This document shows positions 27,115-34,550 of a DNA stretch of 64,000 nt, piece after piece. Source of the stretch: Ruminiclostridium cellulolyticum H10 (GTDB lineage Bacteria; Bacillota; Clostridia; Acetivibrionales; DSM-1351); the NCBI RefSeq assembly GCF_000022065.1, contig NC_011898.1, forward strand, positions 1,572,001-1,636,000. The letters are read 5' to 3'. How positions within the stretch are numbered: the first letter of the stretch is position 1; every line of letters starts with the position of its first letter. The notes beneath the pieces were generated by a model, which searched no databases, was not told the DNA's origin, and was given only the letters and a program-made list of their open reading frames with translations. Position numbers and translations under genes: made by a program.

Positions 27115-28899
27115 ATGCCGGATATTAAAGTAAAGGACCCTAATTCATTAGAGGTAAAAATAGATGGTAGGGTATACGACCTAAGCAAAATACCGGAGTA
27201 CAAGGACTTACTAGTTCAGAAGGAAGTTGCCAATGTGCTGAATCAGTTAAGTCTCAAGGATATAACCGAGAATCTTTATCTTACGGTTGAATTGTTTTAC
27301 GTTGCTTACAACGGTGTTGCCGGTGCTAGAGGAGGCACAATACAAGCAGAGATTGCATCTATTCAAAGTGACTTGGCATTGCTTTGCAATGAATGTGTAG
27401 AGACAATGACCAGTTTTAAAGAAGAAACAGGTAACATTCTTACTTTACTGCGTGATATGTACAGGTGGCTTACACAAGGAGAAGAGAAAATGGCAATAAA
27501 AAAACTTTCTCATTGTTCTGAATCATCTGCAACAATGTCAGCAGCCGCAAACCGTCTGGCTGAAAAGTTCAAAGAACTGCAAATAAGGTCTACAAAAGCT
27601 CGTTCAAATACTATCGAAGAAGAGGCAAGTGAGCAGGATAAGAAATTAGCGGCTGAAAAAGCTGAAAGAGAGCTGAAAGCAAAACAAGAAGCTGAAAAGA
27701 TCAACCAGCAGGAACTGGTGGCTCAAATCGGAGAAATACAGCAGAGGTATGACGAGGCAAAAGCAAGAGAAGAAAAGGAAGCGACCAAATCGCTGATAAT
27801 GGGTATTACGTCAGCAATTGCCACTTCCGTAAGTGCCGGACTTGGTGCATTTGCCGCGGCAAAAAATCCTATTTCTACAGCAATATCGGGAACTGTATCT
27901 AGTATGGAATTATCAAAGGCACAGAAAGAGGTAAATGATAAAAAAGCTCAATCGGATAAAGCACAGCAAGATCTGCTGACTGCCAAGGATAATCAAACTA
28001 AGAAGAAAAATCGTGTAGAAAGTCTCACAACAGAAATTGCAGCACTTAATAAACAAATTTTAGAAAATGAGAAAAACCAAGAAACTCTGGTGAAACTAAA
28101 ACAACAGCTTGATACCAAAAACGGAGAACTTACAAAAGCAAAAGATGATTTAAAAGCAGCAGACAGCAAGGTTGAAGAACTTCAAAAAGTATCAAATAAT
28201 TCTACAGCTGCTTATACAGCTGCGGCAACTTCACTTCAGGATTTGGCAAAAAGTACGGGGCAAATGACTCAGGCAGCAGCAAATGCAGAAGAATCCATTC
28301 ATGCTGAAAAAATGAGCTATCTTAATCAGAAATTAAATCTTGAAAAACAAAAAAGAGAATCTCTTGTAGCATTGACACAGTATGCAGAAACGGTCAAGAA
28401 TCTTAAAGCTGATGAGAGTATGGCTACAGTATCCGTAAATTCTTTGCACGCTGCTGTTGAAGCACTGGGAAAAATCATTGCAACCCTTACAAATGCAAGT
28501 TTATTCTGGGATCAGATGTCGTCCTTCTGTAAAAAAATGACTAATCAAGGTTTTCAGCAAGATTTAAAGGATTTGATTGCACCGGATACCGGATTAAGTC
28601 TGGAGAAAAGAATAGAAGAATATAAATCGTTGCGGTTTATGCAGCAATTTTTAGGATATATGTGTCAATGGGTAGCCATAAACGGTTTGTCCGGAGAATA
28701 TCTGATTACTGCCAGTGAAGCACAGAAAAAAGCCGTGGAATACCTGAAACAGTCTCCCACAATTGAAGAAGCATTAAAAAAGGCACCCGAACTGGCTAAA
28801 AACATGGAGTTGATGCTAAACAAAAACTTGCTGGAATCTGGAAAAGTAATTGCTGACCTGGAACAGCAAAAATCACTTATTGAAAATAAAAAAAGTTAA
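27115..28899 (+). CDS. Large helical protein, candidate alpha-pore-forming toxin component
   Basis: This 594-residue protein has no signal peptide. It is almost entirely helical: an N-terminal segment (1-160), a Glu/Lys/Ala-rich coiled coil (165-225), a hydrophobic Gly/Ala/Ser hairpin-like segment (226-264, 'LIMGITSAIATSVSAGLGA'), a second long coiled coil (265-440) and a helical C-terminal part. A central hydrophobic hairpin between long helices is the layout of alpha-pore-forming toxins such as the Hbl/Nhe and Xax/Yax groups. I do not recognise the family from sequence. It is followed after 12 bases by another coiled-coil protein, then by an M15 peptidase and a holin-like protein. AAGGAGGAA precedes the ATG. 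Confidence 0.55.
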   Translation: MPDIKVKDPNSLEVKIDGRVYDLSKIPEYKDLLVQKEVANVLNQLSLKDITENLYLTVELFYVAYNGVAGARGGTIQAEIASIQSDLALLCNECVETMTSFKEETGNILTLLRDMYRWLTQGEEKMAIKKLSHCSESSATMSAAANRLAEKFKELQIRSTKARSNTIEEEASEQDKKLAAEKAERELKAKQEAEKINQQELVAQIGEIQQRYDEAKAREEKEATKSLIMGITSAIATSVSAGLGAFAAAKNPISTAISGTVSSMELSKAQKEVNDKKAQSDKAQQDLLTAKDNQTKKKNRVESLTTEIAALNKQILENEKNQETLVKLKQQLDTKNGELTKAKDDLKAADSKVEELQKVSNNSTAAYTAAATSLQDLAKSTGQMTQAAANAEESIHAEKMSYLNQKLNLEKQKRESLVALTQYAETVKNLKADESMATVSVNSLHAAVEALGKIIATLTNASLFWDQMSSFCKKMTNQGFQQDLKDLIAPDTGLSLEKRIEEYKSLRFMQQFLGYMCQWVAINGLSGEYLITASEAQKKAVEYLKQSPTIEEALKKAPELAKNMELMLNKNLLESGKVIADLEQQKSLIENKKS

Positions 28900-28911
28900 A
28901 GGAAGGCGAGT

Positions 28912-29820
28912 ATGGATACTATTCAGAAAAATAACTTCGTAAAAGTAATTGAGGCCCTGAAAAACGCAGTGGAACAAATTAAAGAACAGAAAAAAGATAC
29001 AGCTATAAACACTATTTTAGGGGTTGCAAATAATATTGGATTTTTAAATAATGCATCTGTTAAATTAAAACTTTCGGCAGAAGTAGAACAACAAAAAATT
29101 ACTGATACTATAAAAGAAATTATATTAAGTGAAGCTTCAATTCATGAAAGCTACTTAAACACACAAAAATGCATTAATGATCTAAATGGTGCGATATCAA
29201 ATAATAATATTAAAAAAAATGAAATTCTCAAACAGATTGAATCACTCAAAAAAGAACTAAATGAGGATGAGAGACTTCTCCGGGAGCATAGGAAGAAATT
29301 AGATGAACTGAATGACAGTTCGGCATTTAGTATAATCAGGTCTATTCTTTCACTTGGACTTGACAGAGCAATTATGGGTGTTCAATGCCTTATTAATAAC
29401 GATGCAGGCAGAATAAATGAACTGAATGATTCAATTAAGAAATATAACGAGATTTTGAAAAATAACTCTGACGAATTTAATAAATCAGATGACTTGTTAA
29501 AGGGTTTAAGTGAGCAGAAAAAGTTGTATGAAGTAAGCATTGCAAAGTTAAAGGAGAAGGAGAGTGTTCTTCATACAAGTGAGCAGGTATCCAGAAACAA
29601 CCTTGCCTTTATAACCAATGCAGCACTATTTTATGGAAGATTGTCTGTTATGCTCGACCAGATAGAGCATAGAATAGACGATGTGGTCGATATAGTCGAA
29701 GAACTCAACGATAAAACGCCCACGATAATAGATTTTGACAGCTCCGGTACAAGCCTTATTTCTTTAAAGGAAGCTATGGTAAAGTTTGACAAAATACTGG
29801 AGACCAGTGAGGTAGCGTAA
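28912..29820 (+). CDS. Second coiled-coil protein of the cassette (possible toxin partner)
   Basis: This 302-residue protein has no signal peptide. Helices fill most of the chain, with coiled-coil character at 60-135 and 163-225. A moderately hydrophobic stretch (about 137-162, 'FSIIRSILSLGL') lies between them, echoing the design of the upstream 594-residue protein on a smaller scale. The C-terminal third repeats the theme 'FITNAALFYGRLSVMLDQI', resembling 'TLTNASLFWDQMSSF' of the neighbour, which suggests common ancestry of the two. Function unknown; a two-component pore former is the working idea. The next gene starts one base after its stop. Confidence 0.5.
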   Translation: MDTIQKNNFVKVIEALKNAVEQIKEQKKDTAINTILGVANNIGFLNNASVKLKLSAEVEQQKITDTIKEIILSEASIHESYLNTQKCINDLNGAISNNNIKKNEILKQIESLKKELNEDERLLREHRKKLDELNDSSAFSIIRSILSLGLDRAIMGVQCLINNDAGRINELNDSIKKYNEILKNNSDEFNKSDDLLKGLSEQKKLYEVSIAKLKEKESVLHTSEQVSRNNLAFITNAALFYGRLSVMLDQIEHRIDDVVDIVEELNDKTPTIIDFDSSGTSLISLKEAMVKFDKILETSEVA

Positions 29821-29821
29821 A

Positions 29822-30265
29822 ATGCCAAGTGTCAAATTTAAATATCCTGATGAAAAAAGTGTATATCCCAAACTAATTTCAGCGGTGAATGCTTTGTGTA
29901 TCGCAATGGGAAAAAGCTGTACATGCACGTCGGGTTACAGAAGTCTGGAAAAACAAAAGATAATAAATGCACAAAAACTGGCGGAGAGAAAAGACAACTA
30001 CCAAAAGCCTAATGGAGCTGTATACAATAAACAAGGCCAGTGCATTGCAGCAGAATATGGCAAAAGCAATCACTGCTACTGTATTGCAATGGATATTTCG
30101 GATGGGTGGTTTAAAGCACTTACCAATAAGGAAATTGAAAAATTCGGTCTGGTAAAGCCAATGAGCTATGAGCCGTGGCACGTTCAACTTATAGAGCATA
30201 CAGGTCTTACTCTAGCACAAAAAATTGCACTAAAAGAGAGCGTACTGGGAATAAAAAGGAGTTGA
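29822..30265 (+). CDS. M15-family peptidoglycan peptidase (D-alanyl-D-alanine / L-Ala-D-Glu endopeptidase type)
   Basis: The 147-residue protein has the M15 zinc-peptidase pattern: 'TSGYRS' (36-41), 'SNHCYCIAMDI' with H84 and D91, and 'EPWHVQ' with H120, giving a His-Asp-His zinc site; E117 is the likely general base. It lacks a signal peptide, as do phage endolysins and the ChiX-type endopeptidase of type 10 secretion. It is packed between the coiled-coil genes and a holin-like gene (7 bases). Six cysteines in 147 residues is unusual for an exported enzyme. Confidence 0.85.
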   Translation: MPSVKFKYPDEKSVYPKLISAVNALCIAMGKSCTCTSGYRSLEKQKIINAQKLAERKDNYQKPNGAVYNKQGQCIAAEYGKSNHCYCIAMDISDGWFKALTNKEIEKFGLVKPMSYEPWHVQLIEHTGLTLAQKIALKESVLGIKRS

Positions 30266-30272
30266 ACCAAAT

Positions 30273-30563
30273 ATGAATGAATTTTACAGTTGGGATAATC
30301 TCAGCTCTTTTTCAGGAATAGTTGCATGTGTAACCCTGATAATTCAATTTACAAAAGTGTCACTTGACAAAGTATGGAAAATACCTACAAGGTTTGTTGT
30401 TTGGATATTATCCTATATACTGCTCATTATTGTCAGTTGGTTTAACGCGGGAATAACAATCAACATAGTTCTTATGAGTGCATTAAATGCCGTTGTTGTA
30501 ACTTTGGCCTCAATGGGTGCATATGAAGCAACATTTAGAAAGGTAGATGAAAAGCAGAAATAA
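30273..30563 (+). CDS. Holin-like small membrane protein
   Basis: This 96-residue protein has three hydrophobic helices (about 13-29, 41-60 and 63-87), a polar N-terminus and a charged tail ('FRKVDEKQK'). Size, topology and position directly after a peptidoglycan peptidase match a holin. I cannot assign a holin superfamily by eye. It closes the four-gene cassette; a terminator follows. Confidence 0.6.
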   Translation: MNEFYSWDNLSSFSGIVACVTLIIQFTKVSLDKVWKIPTRFVVWILSYILLIIVSWFNAGITINIVLMSALNAVVVTLASMGAYEATFRKVDEKQK

Positions 30564-30570
30564 AAAACAT

Positions 30571-30618
30571 ATCTCCTGTGACGGGAATAGACCGTACGCA
30601 GGAGATTTTTCTTTAATT
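30571..30618 (+). terminator. Terminator of the coiled-coil/holin cassette
   Basis: ATCTCCTG (30571-30578) pairs with CAGGAGAT (30599-30606); inside, ACGG and CCGT extend the stem. TTTTTCTTT follows. It isolates the cassette from the GH8 gene. Confidence 0.85.
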
Positions 30619-30650
30619 TTTATGTAAACAAGTTCAATAATTATCATAAA

Positions 30651-30679
30651 TTGACAGTAAAGGTTTTATATGCTAGACT
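30651..30679 (+). promoter_or_regulatory. Sigma-A promoter of the GH8-dockerin gene
   Basis: A perfect TTGACA (30651-30656), a 17-base spacer and TAGACT (30674-30679) with TG one base upstream (extended -10). The predicted transcript has a leader of about 145 bases before the gene. Confidence 0.7.
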
Positions 30680-30687
30680 AAAGGACG

Positions 30688-30705
30688 GGTTTAACGTGTT
30701 AAACC
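30688..30705. promoter_or_regulatory. Palindromic operator candidate just downstream of the GH8 promoter
   Basis: GGTTTAAC-GT-GTTAAACC has perfect 8-base arms and lies at about the transcription start, where a bound repressor would block initiation or early elongation. The size (18 bases) and form suggest a LacI-family or similar dimeric regulator. The regulator is not in the window. Confidence 0.5.
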
Positions 30706-30831
30706 ATAAGCTGTTTTTAAAATGCTTTTCCAAAAGGTATTAAGGTTAAATTTGGGGATTTAGCTTTTAAAATTCCGAATTTAGCTCAAAATACAAAAAA
30801 TTATAAACTTTTATTAAGGGAGGAAAGTAAA

Positions 30832-32265
30832 ATGAAAAAGTTTTTTGCTTGCTTGCTTGTTTTGGCTATAATTGTTACGATTGTACCAATAAATATAGCA
30901 AGTGCAGAGACAGGGGGATATTACGCCACCGGGAACTACAGGAACGTCTTCGTTGAAACAGGAAGGACAGAGGCTCAGGTACAGGATAAAATGAATACTA
31001 TGTTTGACAAGTTCTTCAAAGGAGACACAAACAATCAGAGGCTATTTTATGAGACCGGAACCGACGAGGCATACATAAGAGATACCGGAAACGGTGATGT
31101 ACGTTCTGAAGGTATGTCCTACGGTATGATGGTTTGTGTGCAAATGGACAAAAAGAAGGAATTTGATATGCTGTGGAAATGGGCTAGAAACCACATGTAT
31201 CAAACCTCTGGTCAATTTAAGGGGTTTTTTGCATGGCAGTGTAACTATGATGGTGGTATAATAGACAGCACTCCTGCTTCTGACGGTGATGAATATTTTG
31301 CAATGGCTTTGCTCTTTGCTGCACGCAGATGGGGAAATGGAACAGGTATATACAACTATGAAGCAGAAGCACAGACTATATTGGATGCAATGCTTCACCA
31401 GTCAGACGATGGTGTTGGATATAATATGATCAATAAAAACGCAAATCAAGTTGTTTTCTGCCCAAGTGCAGGAAATTATGATTTTACAGATCCGTCCTAT
31501 CATCTCCCGGCATTTTATGAATTATGGGCAATGTGGGGACCTGAAAGAGACAGAGCTACTTGGAGTAAAGTAGCTGCTACTAGCAGGGAATTCTTAAAAA
31601 AGTCTACTCATCCGACAACAGGACTTAACCCAGACTATGCAAATTTCGATGGTTCAGCAAAAGAAGTTTCATGGAGTTCAGGTCATGGTGATTTCAGATT
31701 TGACGCATGGAGAGTTATTCAAAATTCTTGTGTAGACTATGCTTGGTGGCAAAAAGACAGCTGGCCTGCAACTACATTTGCACCTAAAATTCAGGCTTTC
31801 TTTAAAAACCAAGGGTTATCCACCTACGGAAACCAGTATACATTATCCGGTTCAAAGCTGAGCAGTGATCATTCTCCGGGATTGGTAGCTATGAATGCCG
31901 TATCAGCTCTGGCATCAGATGCAACAACTGCTAAGCCTTTTGTTGATGAATTATGGAATACTGCTGTTCCATCAGGTCAGTACCGTTATTATGACGGAAT
32001 GCTTTATATGCTTGGAATGCTTAACGTAAGCGGAAACTTCAAGATATGGGGTGCACCTACAGAGCCTTCGGTAACACGTGGTGATATTAACGATGACGGC
32101 ACTATAGATTCTGTTGACTTTGCATTGCTGAAGTCTTACCTGCTGGGTAGGACAACTACATTGCCTAATATGAAAGCAGCAGACTTAAATGGCGATGGTG
32201 TAGTGGATGCAATGGATTGGGCTGTACTTAGGCAGTATCTTTTAGGTATAATAAAAACTCTATAA
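30832..32265 (+). CDS. Secreted glycoside hydrolase family 8 enzyme with C-terminal type I dockerin
   Basis: The 477-residue precursor has a signal peptide (1-25, cleavage likely after 'ASA'), a GH8 (alpha/alpha)6-barrel (about 30-406) and a dockerin (416-477). The probable acid is E93 in 'RSEGMSYGMM' and the base D291 in 'FRFDAWRV'. From memory, 'EGMSYGMM.. VQMD', 'DPSYHLP.FYEL' and 'LSGNFKIW' resemble the xylan-acting GH8 branch (Rex-type enzymes) more than classical GH8 endoglucanases, so xylan or xylo-oligosaccharides are plausible substrates. The two dockerin repeats ('GDINDDGTIDSVDF', 'ADLNGDGVVDAMDW') carry hydrophobic specificity residues (SV, AM) rather than Ser-Thr, as in the C. cellulolyticum group. 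It should dock on the cellulosome scaffold outside the cell. Confidence 0.92.
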   Translation: MKKFFACLLVLAIIVTIVPINIASAETGGYYATGNYRNVFVETGRTEAQVQDKMNTMFDKFFKGDTNNQRLFYETGTDEAYIRDTGNGDVRSEGMSYGMMVCVQMDKKKEFDMLWKWARNHMYQTSGQFKGFFAWQCNYDGGIIDSTPASDGDEYFAMALLFAARRWGNGTGIYNYEAEAQTILDAMLHQSDDGVGYNMINKNANQVVFCPSAGNYDFTDPSYHLPAFYELWAMWGPERDRATWSKVAATSREFLKKSTHPTTGLNPDYANFDGSAKEVSWSSGHGDFRFDAWRVIQNSCVDYAWWQKDSWPATTFAPKIQAFFKNQGLSTYGNQYTLSGSKLSSDHSPGLVAMNAVSALASDATTAKPFVDELWNTAVPSGQYRYYDGMLYMLGMLNVSGNFKIWGAPTEPSVTRGDINDDGTIDSVDFALLKSYLLGRTTTLPNMKAADLNGDGVVDAMDWAVLRQYLLGIIKTL

Positions 32266-32287
32266 TCACTCTACGTATTATTTTTAT

Positions 32288-32317
32288 AAAGGGCAGACCC
32301 GTTGAGGTCTACCCTTT
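32288..32317 (+). terminator. Hairpin after the GH8 gene, probable terminator
   Basis: AAAGGGCAGACC (32288-32299) pairs with GGTCTACCCTTT (32306-32317) with one mismatch. The T run after it is weak (AATTGTA), so termination efficiency is uncertain. Confidence 0.6.
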
Positions 32318-32337
32318 AATTGTATATAACAATAAAC

Positions 32338-32354
32338 CCCCGGCTAAGCCGGGG
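32338..32354 (+). repeat. Left-end hairpin of the IS200-type element
   Basis: CCCCGGC (32338-32344), TAA, GCCGGGG (32348-32354): a perfect 7-bp stem with a 3-base loop, followed by AGCC-ATAA-GGCT. Subterminal hairpins are what TnpA of IS200/IS605 recognises. Confidence 0.7.
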
Positions 32355-32779
32355 TGAGCCATAAGGCTTTAGCTTCAAGTAGAAAAAATAAAACCTCCAA
32401 TGTTAAAATAGTGTAGGTTTGCCAACCACATTAAAAAACAAAGGAGGGTCCACAATGGACAAGAATAATTTAGCACATACGACATGGGAATGCAAATATC
32501 ATTTGGTGTTTGCAGCAAAGTATCGTCGACAAATAATATACGGGAAAATAAAGCAAGATATAGGTAAGATGCTGAGGGAACTGTGCGAAAGGAAAGGTAT
32601 AGAAATTATAGAAGCGGAGTGTTGTAAGGACCACATACATATGCTTGTTAGGATACCACCTAAATATAGTGTATCAGAAATAATGGGATATTTAAAAGGC
32701 AAAAGTTCTTTAATGATATTCGATAAATATGCCAATCTAAAATATAAATATGGTAACAGACACTTCTGGTGTAGAGGAT

Positions 32780-32784
32780 ACTAT
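32780..32784 (+). repeat. Target-site duplication of the IS3 element (left copy; right copy 34185-34189)
   Basis: ACTAT flanks the element on both sides. Five bases falls in the usual 3-5 range for IS3 elements, and joining the flanks reconstitutes the Tyr-Tyr-Val codons of tnpA. Confidence 0.75.
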
Positions 32785-32840
32785 ATAATGAATCCAAGAA
32801 ACTAGACGACAAAATCCAAAAAATTAGTTAGAATAAAGCT

Positions 32841-33167
32841 ATGAAAAAGAGAAGAACTTTTACCCCTGAACAGAAAACCAAAATAGTCCTCGAAGTCTTA
32901 AAAGAGGCACAAACATTGACAGAGATCGCTGCTAAGTACGAAATCCAACCAAATCAGCTTACGCGTTGGAAATCTGAGTTCATAAAGAATGCCAACCGTG
33001 CTTTCAGTGTTGATGCTGATGAAACCGAACAATTGAAGCAGGCACATGAAGCTCAGATTGACGAGCTTCACAGGCAAATAGGTCAGTTAACCGTAGAGCG
33101 TAACTGGCTCAAAAAAAAATCTGAACAATTCGGCCTCCCGACAGAGCCGCCAAAGCATGGTGGATAA
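32841..33167 (+). CDS. IS3-family transposase OrfA
   Basis: This 108-residue protein is the DNA-binding subunit. It has an N-terminal helix-turn-helix ('FTPEQKTKIVLEVLKE', 'EIAAKYEIQPNQLTRWK') and a leucine-zipper-like coiled coil (about 60-95, 'DELHRQIGQLTVERNWLKKK'). The run of nine A at 33111-33119 encodes the triple lysine. Its end overlaps the orfB ATG by 11 bases. It appears intact. Confidence 0.92.
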   Translation: MKKRRTFTPEQKTKIVLEVLKEAQTLTEIAAKYEIQPNQLTRWKSEFIKNANRAFSVDADETEQLKQAHEAQIDELHRQIGQLTVERNWLKKKSEQFGLPTEPPKHGG

Positions 33168-33990
33168 AAAACATAAAAAGCTGACCATTACTCGGCAGTG
33201 CCAGTTGCTAGGGCTTAATCGGAGTACGCTTTACTATCAGCCGCACGAACCGGATCGCAGCGAAGAATACCGTGTTAAATGGCTTATTGATGAAATCTAT
33301 ACGAGAGACTCTTCACTTGGGTATCGGCGTATGACGCATATCCTTCATAGGGATCATGGCATAAACATCAACAAGAAGCGTACCCACCGTTATATGAGGG
33401 AAATGAACATTTATGGAATCTGCCCAGGACCCAACCTAAGTAAACGGGGCCGATTGAAGTATGTCCATCCATATCTTCTCAGAGGGCTTACAATTGATAG
33501 GCCTAATCAGGTATGGTCAGTGGATATTACCTGTTGTCGGATGCCCAAAGGTCATATGTATTTAGCAGCTATCATCGATTGGCATTCCAAATATATCGTC
33601 GGTTATGAATTATCCAATACCATGGATAAAAGTCTTGTCCTCAATCTGGTGAAAAGGACTATCACAGCACATGGGAAACCCGAAATTATTAACAGTGATC
33701 AAGGATCCCAGTTTACCTGTGAAGATTATATAAATCTTTTGAAAGAGAACAACATAAAAGTATCAATGGATGGAAAAGGTCAAGCCCTTGATAATATCTG
33801 TATTGAACGCTTCTGGCGCAGTCTGAAATGGGAGAAGCTATATCTTGAGGAATATTCCACACCTAAGCAATTACGTAACATTATTCAGGAGTATATAGCT
33901 TATTACAACATTTACCGTCCACATCAGACCTTAGAGTATAGGACACCAGGAGAAGTTTATTATAGAACCCTAGCAGAAAAAACTGCCTAA
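33157..33990 (+). CDS. IS3-family transposase OrfB (DDE integrase)
   Basis: The 277-residue catalytic subunit has an HTH_21 region ('SLGYRRMTHIL', 'NKKRTHRYMREMNI') and an rve integrase core with the DDE triad: 'VWSVDITC', 'INSDQGSQF' and 'IERFWRSLKWE'. The 'YNIYRPHQTLEYRTP' tail is typical. It starts at its own ATG within the end of orfA, in the +1 frame relative to orfA, so a simple -1 ribosomal frameshift would not fuse them; coupled re-initiation is more likely. Confidence 0.94.
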   Translation: MVDKKHKKLTITRQCQLLGLNRSTLYYQPHEPDRSEEYRVKWLIDEIYTRDSSLGYRRMTHILHRDHGININKKRTHRYMREMNIYGICPGPNLSKRGRLKYVHPYLLRGLTIDRPNQVWSVDITCCRMPKGHMYLAAIIDWHSKYIVGYELSNTMDKSLVLNLVKRTITAHGKPEIINSDQGSQFTCEDYINLLKENNIKVSMDGKGQALDNICIERFWRSLKWEKLYLEEYSTPKQLRNIIQEYIAYYNIYRPHQTLEYRTPGEVYYRTLAEKTA

Positions 33991-34432
33991 GCTTAGGCAG
34001 ATATCTATTCTCGCTGTAAGGCAGGAGCCTTTATAAAGCTACCAAGAATAGACGTTGGTATCCAAACTTGTCAATTAAACAACATTTTTAAGACCTTGAC
34101 AAGCTCTAACAAACACTATACACCCATCGAAAGGAGACCTAACTAAAATTTAAAAATGTTTGTCTTGACATTGGGGGGCATTATACTATGTTGATACAGT
34201 TGGCAAGAATGCGAAGAAAATTGAAGAATATATTAGAAAGCAGTTGCAAGCAGACATAGCAAGCGACCAGTTAAGTTTGATAGAGTACGTGGACCCGTTT
34301 ACGGGTAAGCAAGGAAAGAAGAGCAAGTAGCCGACCGCTTTAGCGGTAGTGAGTAAATAAATGCGGTTGGCGAACTATTCAATAAGCCTTAAGGCTCAAG
34401 CAAGTAACATGCCCTTATAGGGCTAGTGCAAG

Positions 34433-34451
34433 CCACCCGCTAAGCGGGTGG
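34433..34451 (+). repeat. Right-end hairpin of the IS200-type element
   Basis: CCACCCGC (34433-34440), TAA, GCGGGTGG (34444-34451): a perfect 8-bp stem. It shares the loop TAA with the left-end hairpin, which supports a common recognition fold. Confidence 0.7.
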
Positions 34452-34499
34452 TCCTGACTTTTTATGCTCAAATAGCTTATTTGACAGACCTGGAGTAGT

Positions 34500-34531
34500 A
34501 AATTAAACTAAAAACTAGATTTAGTTAATTT
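34500..34531. promoter_or_regulatory. Inverted repeat upstream of the BlaI-type regulator (possible operator)
   Basis: AACTAAA (34506-34512) and TTTAGTT (34520-34526) are separated by 7 bases, and the symmetry extends loosely with flanking AATT. It lies 25 bases before the start codon. BlaI-family proteins bind dyads near their own promoters, so autoregulation is plausible but unproven. Confidence 0.4.
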
Positions 34532-34550
34532 ACAACACCGAGGTAATATA

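Larger units (their letters stand above)
32785..34184 (+). mobile_element. IS3-family insertion sequence inside tnpA (1,400 bp)
   Basis: The element carries orfA and orfB. The ends read ATAATG at the left and CATTAT at the right (inverted), with looser inverted similarity inside (CCAA, AGAC-ACAAA, TTAGTTAG). ACTAT is duplicated on both sides (32780-32784 and 34185-34189), and deleting the element with one copy restores tnpA in frame. Because ATA/ACTAT is ambiguous, the borders may shift by 2 bases. Confidence 0.88.
32455..34330 (+). pseudogene. tnpA: IS200-type transposase tnpA, split by an IS3-family insertion
   Basis: The 5' part (32455-32784, 110 codons) includes the HUH motif 'DHIHMLV' and ends in the codons for Gly-Tyr-Tyr. 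The 3' part (34190-34330, 47 codons) resumes in frame with 'VDTVGKNAKKIEEYI', which carries the likely catalytic tyrosine, and ends at TAG. Joined, they give a 156-residue Y1 transposase of normal length. The start follows AGGAGG at 32442-32447. Because HUH and tyrosine are on separate pieces, the copy is inactive. In the interrupted state the frame reads a few codons into the insert and stops at 32805. Confidence 0.92.
32330..34460 (+). mobile_element. IS200/IS605-type element (tnpA only), interrupted by an IS3-family element
   Basis: The left side has the hairpin CCCCGGC-TAA-GCCGGGG (32338-32354), the right side CCACCCGC-TAA-GCGGGTGG (34433-34451), with further small hairpins (ACCGC-TTTA-GCGGT near 34335, GCCCT-TAT-AGGGC near 34411). 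A Y1 transposase gene lies between them and no tnpB is seen. Removing the 1,400-bp insert plus one target copy leaves roughly 0.7 kb, normal for IS200. Exact cleavage sites were not determined. Confidence 0.7.

Noticed and set aside
27115-30563. Prophage lysis module
   Set aside because: Peptidase and holin-like genes could suggest a phage, but there are no integrase, portal, capsid or tail genes nearby, and the cargo proteins are not phage structural types.
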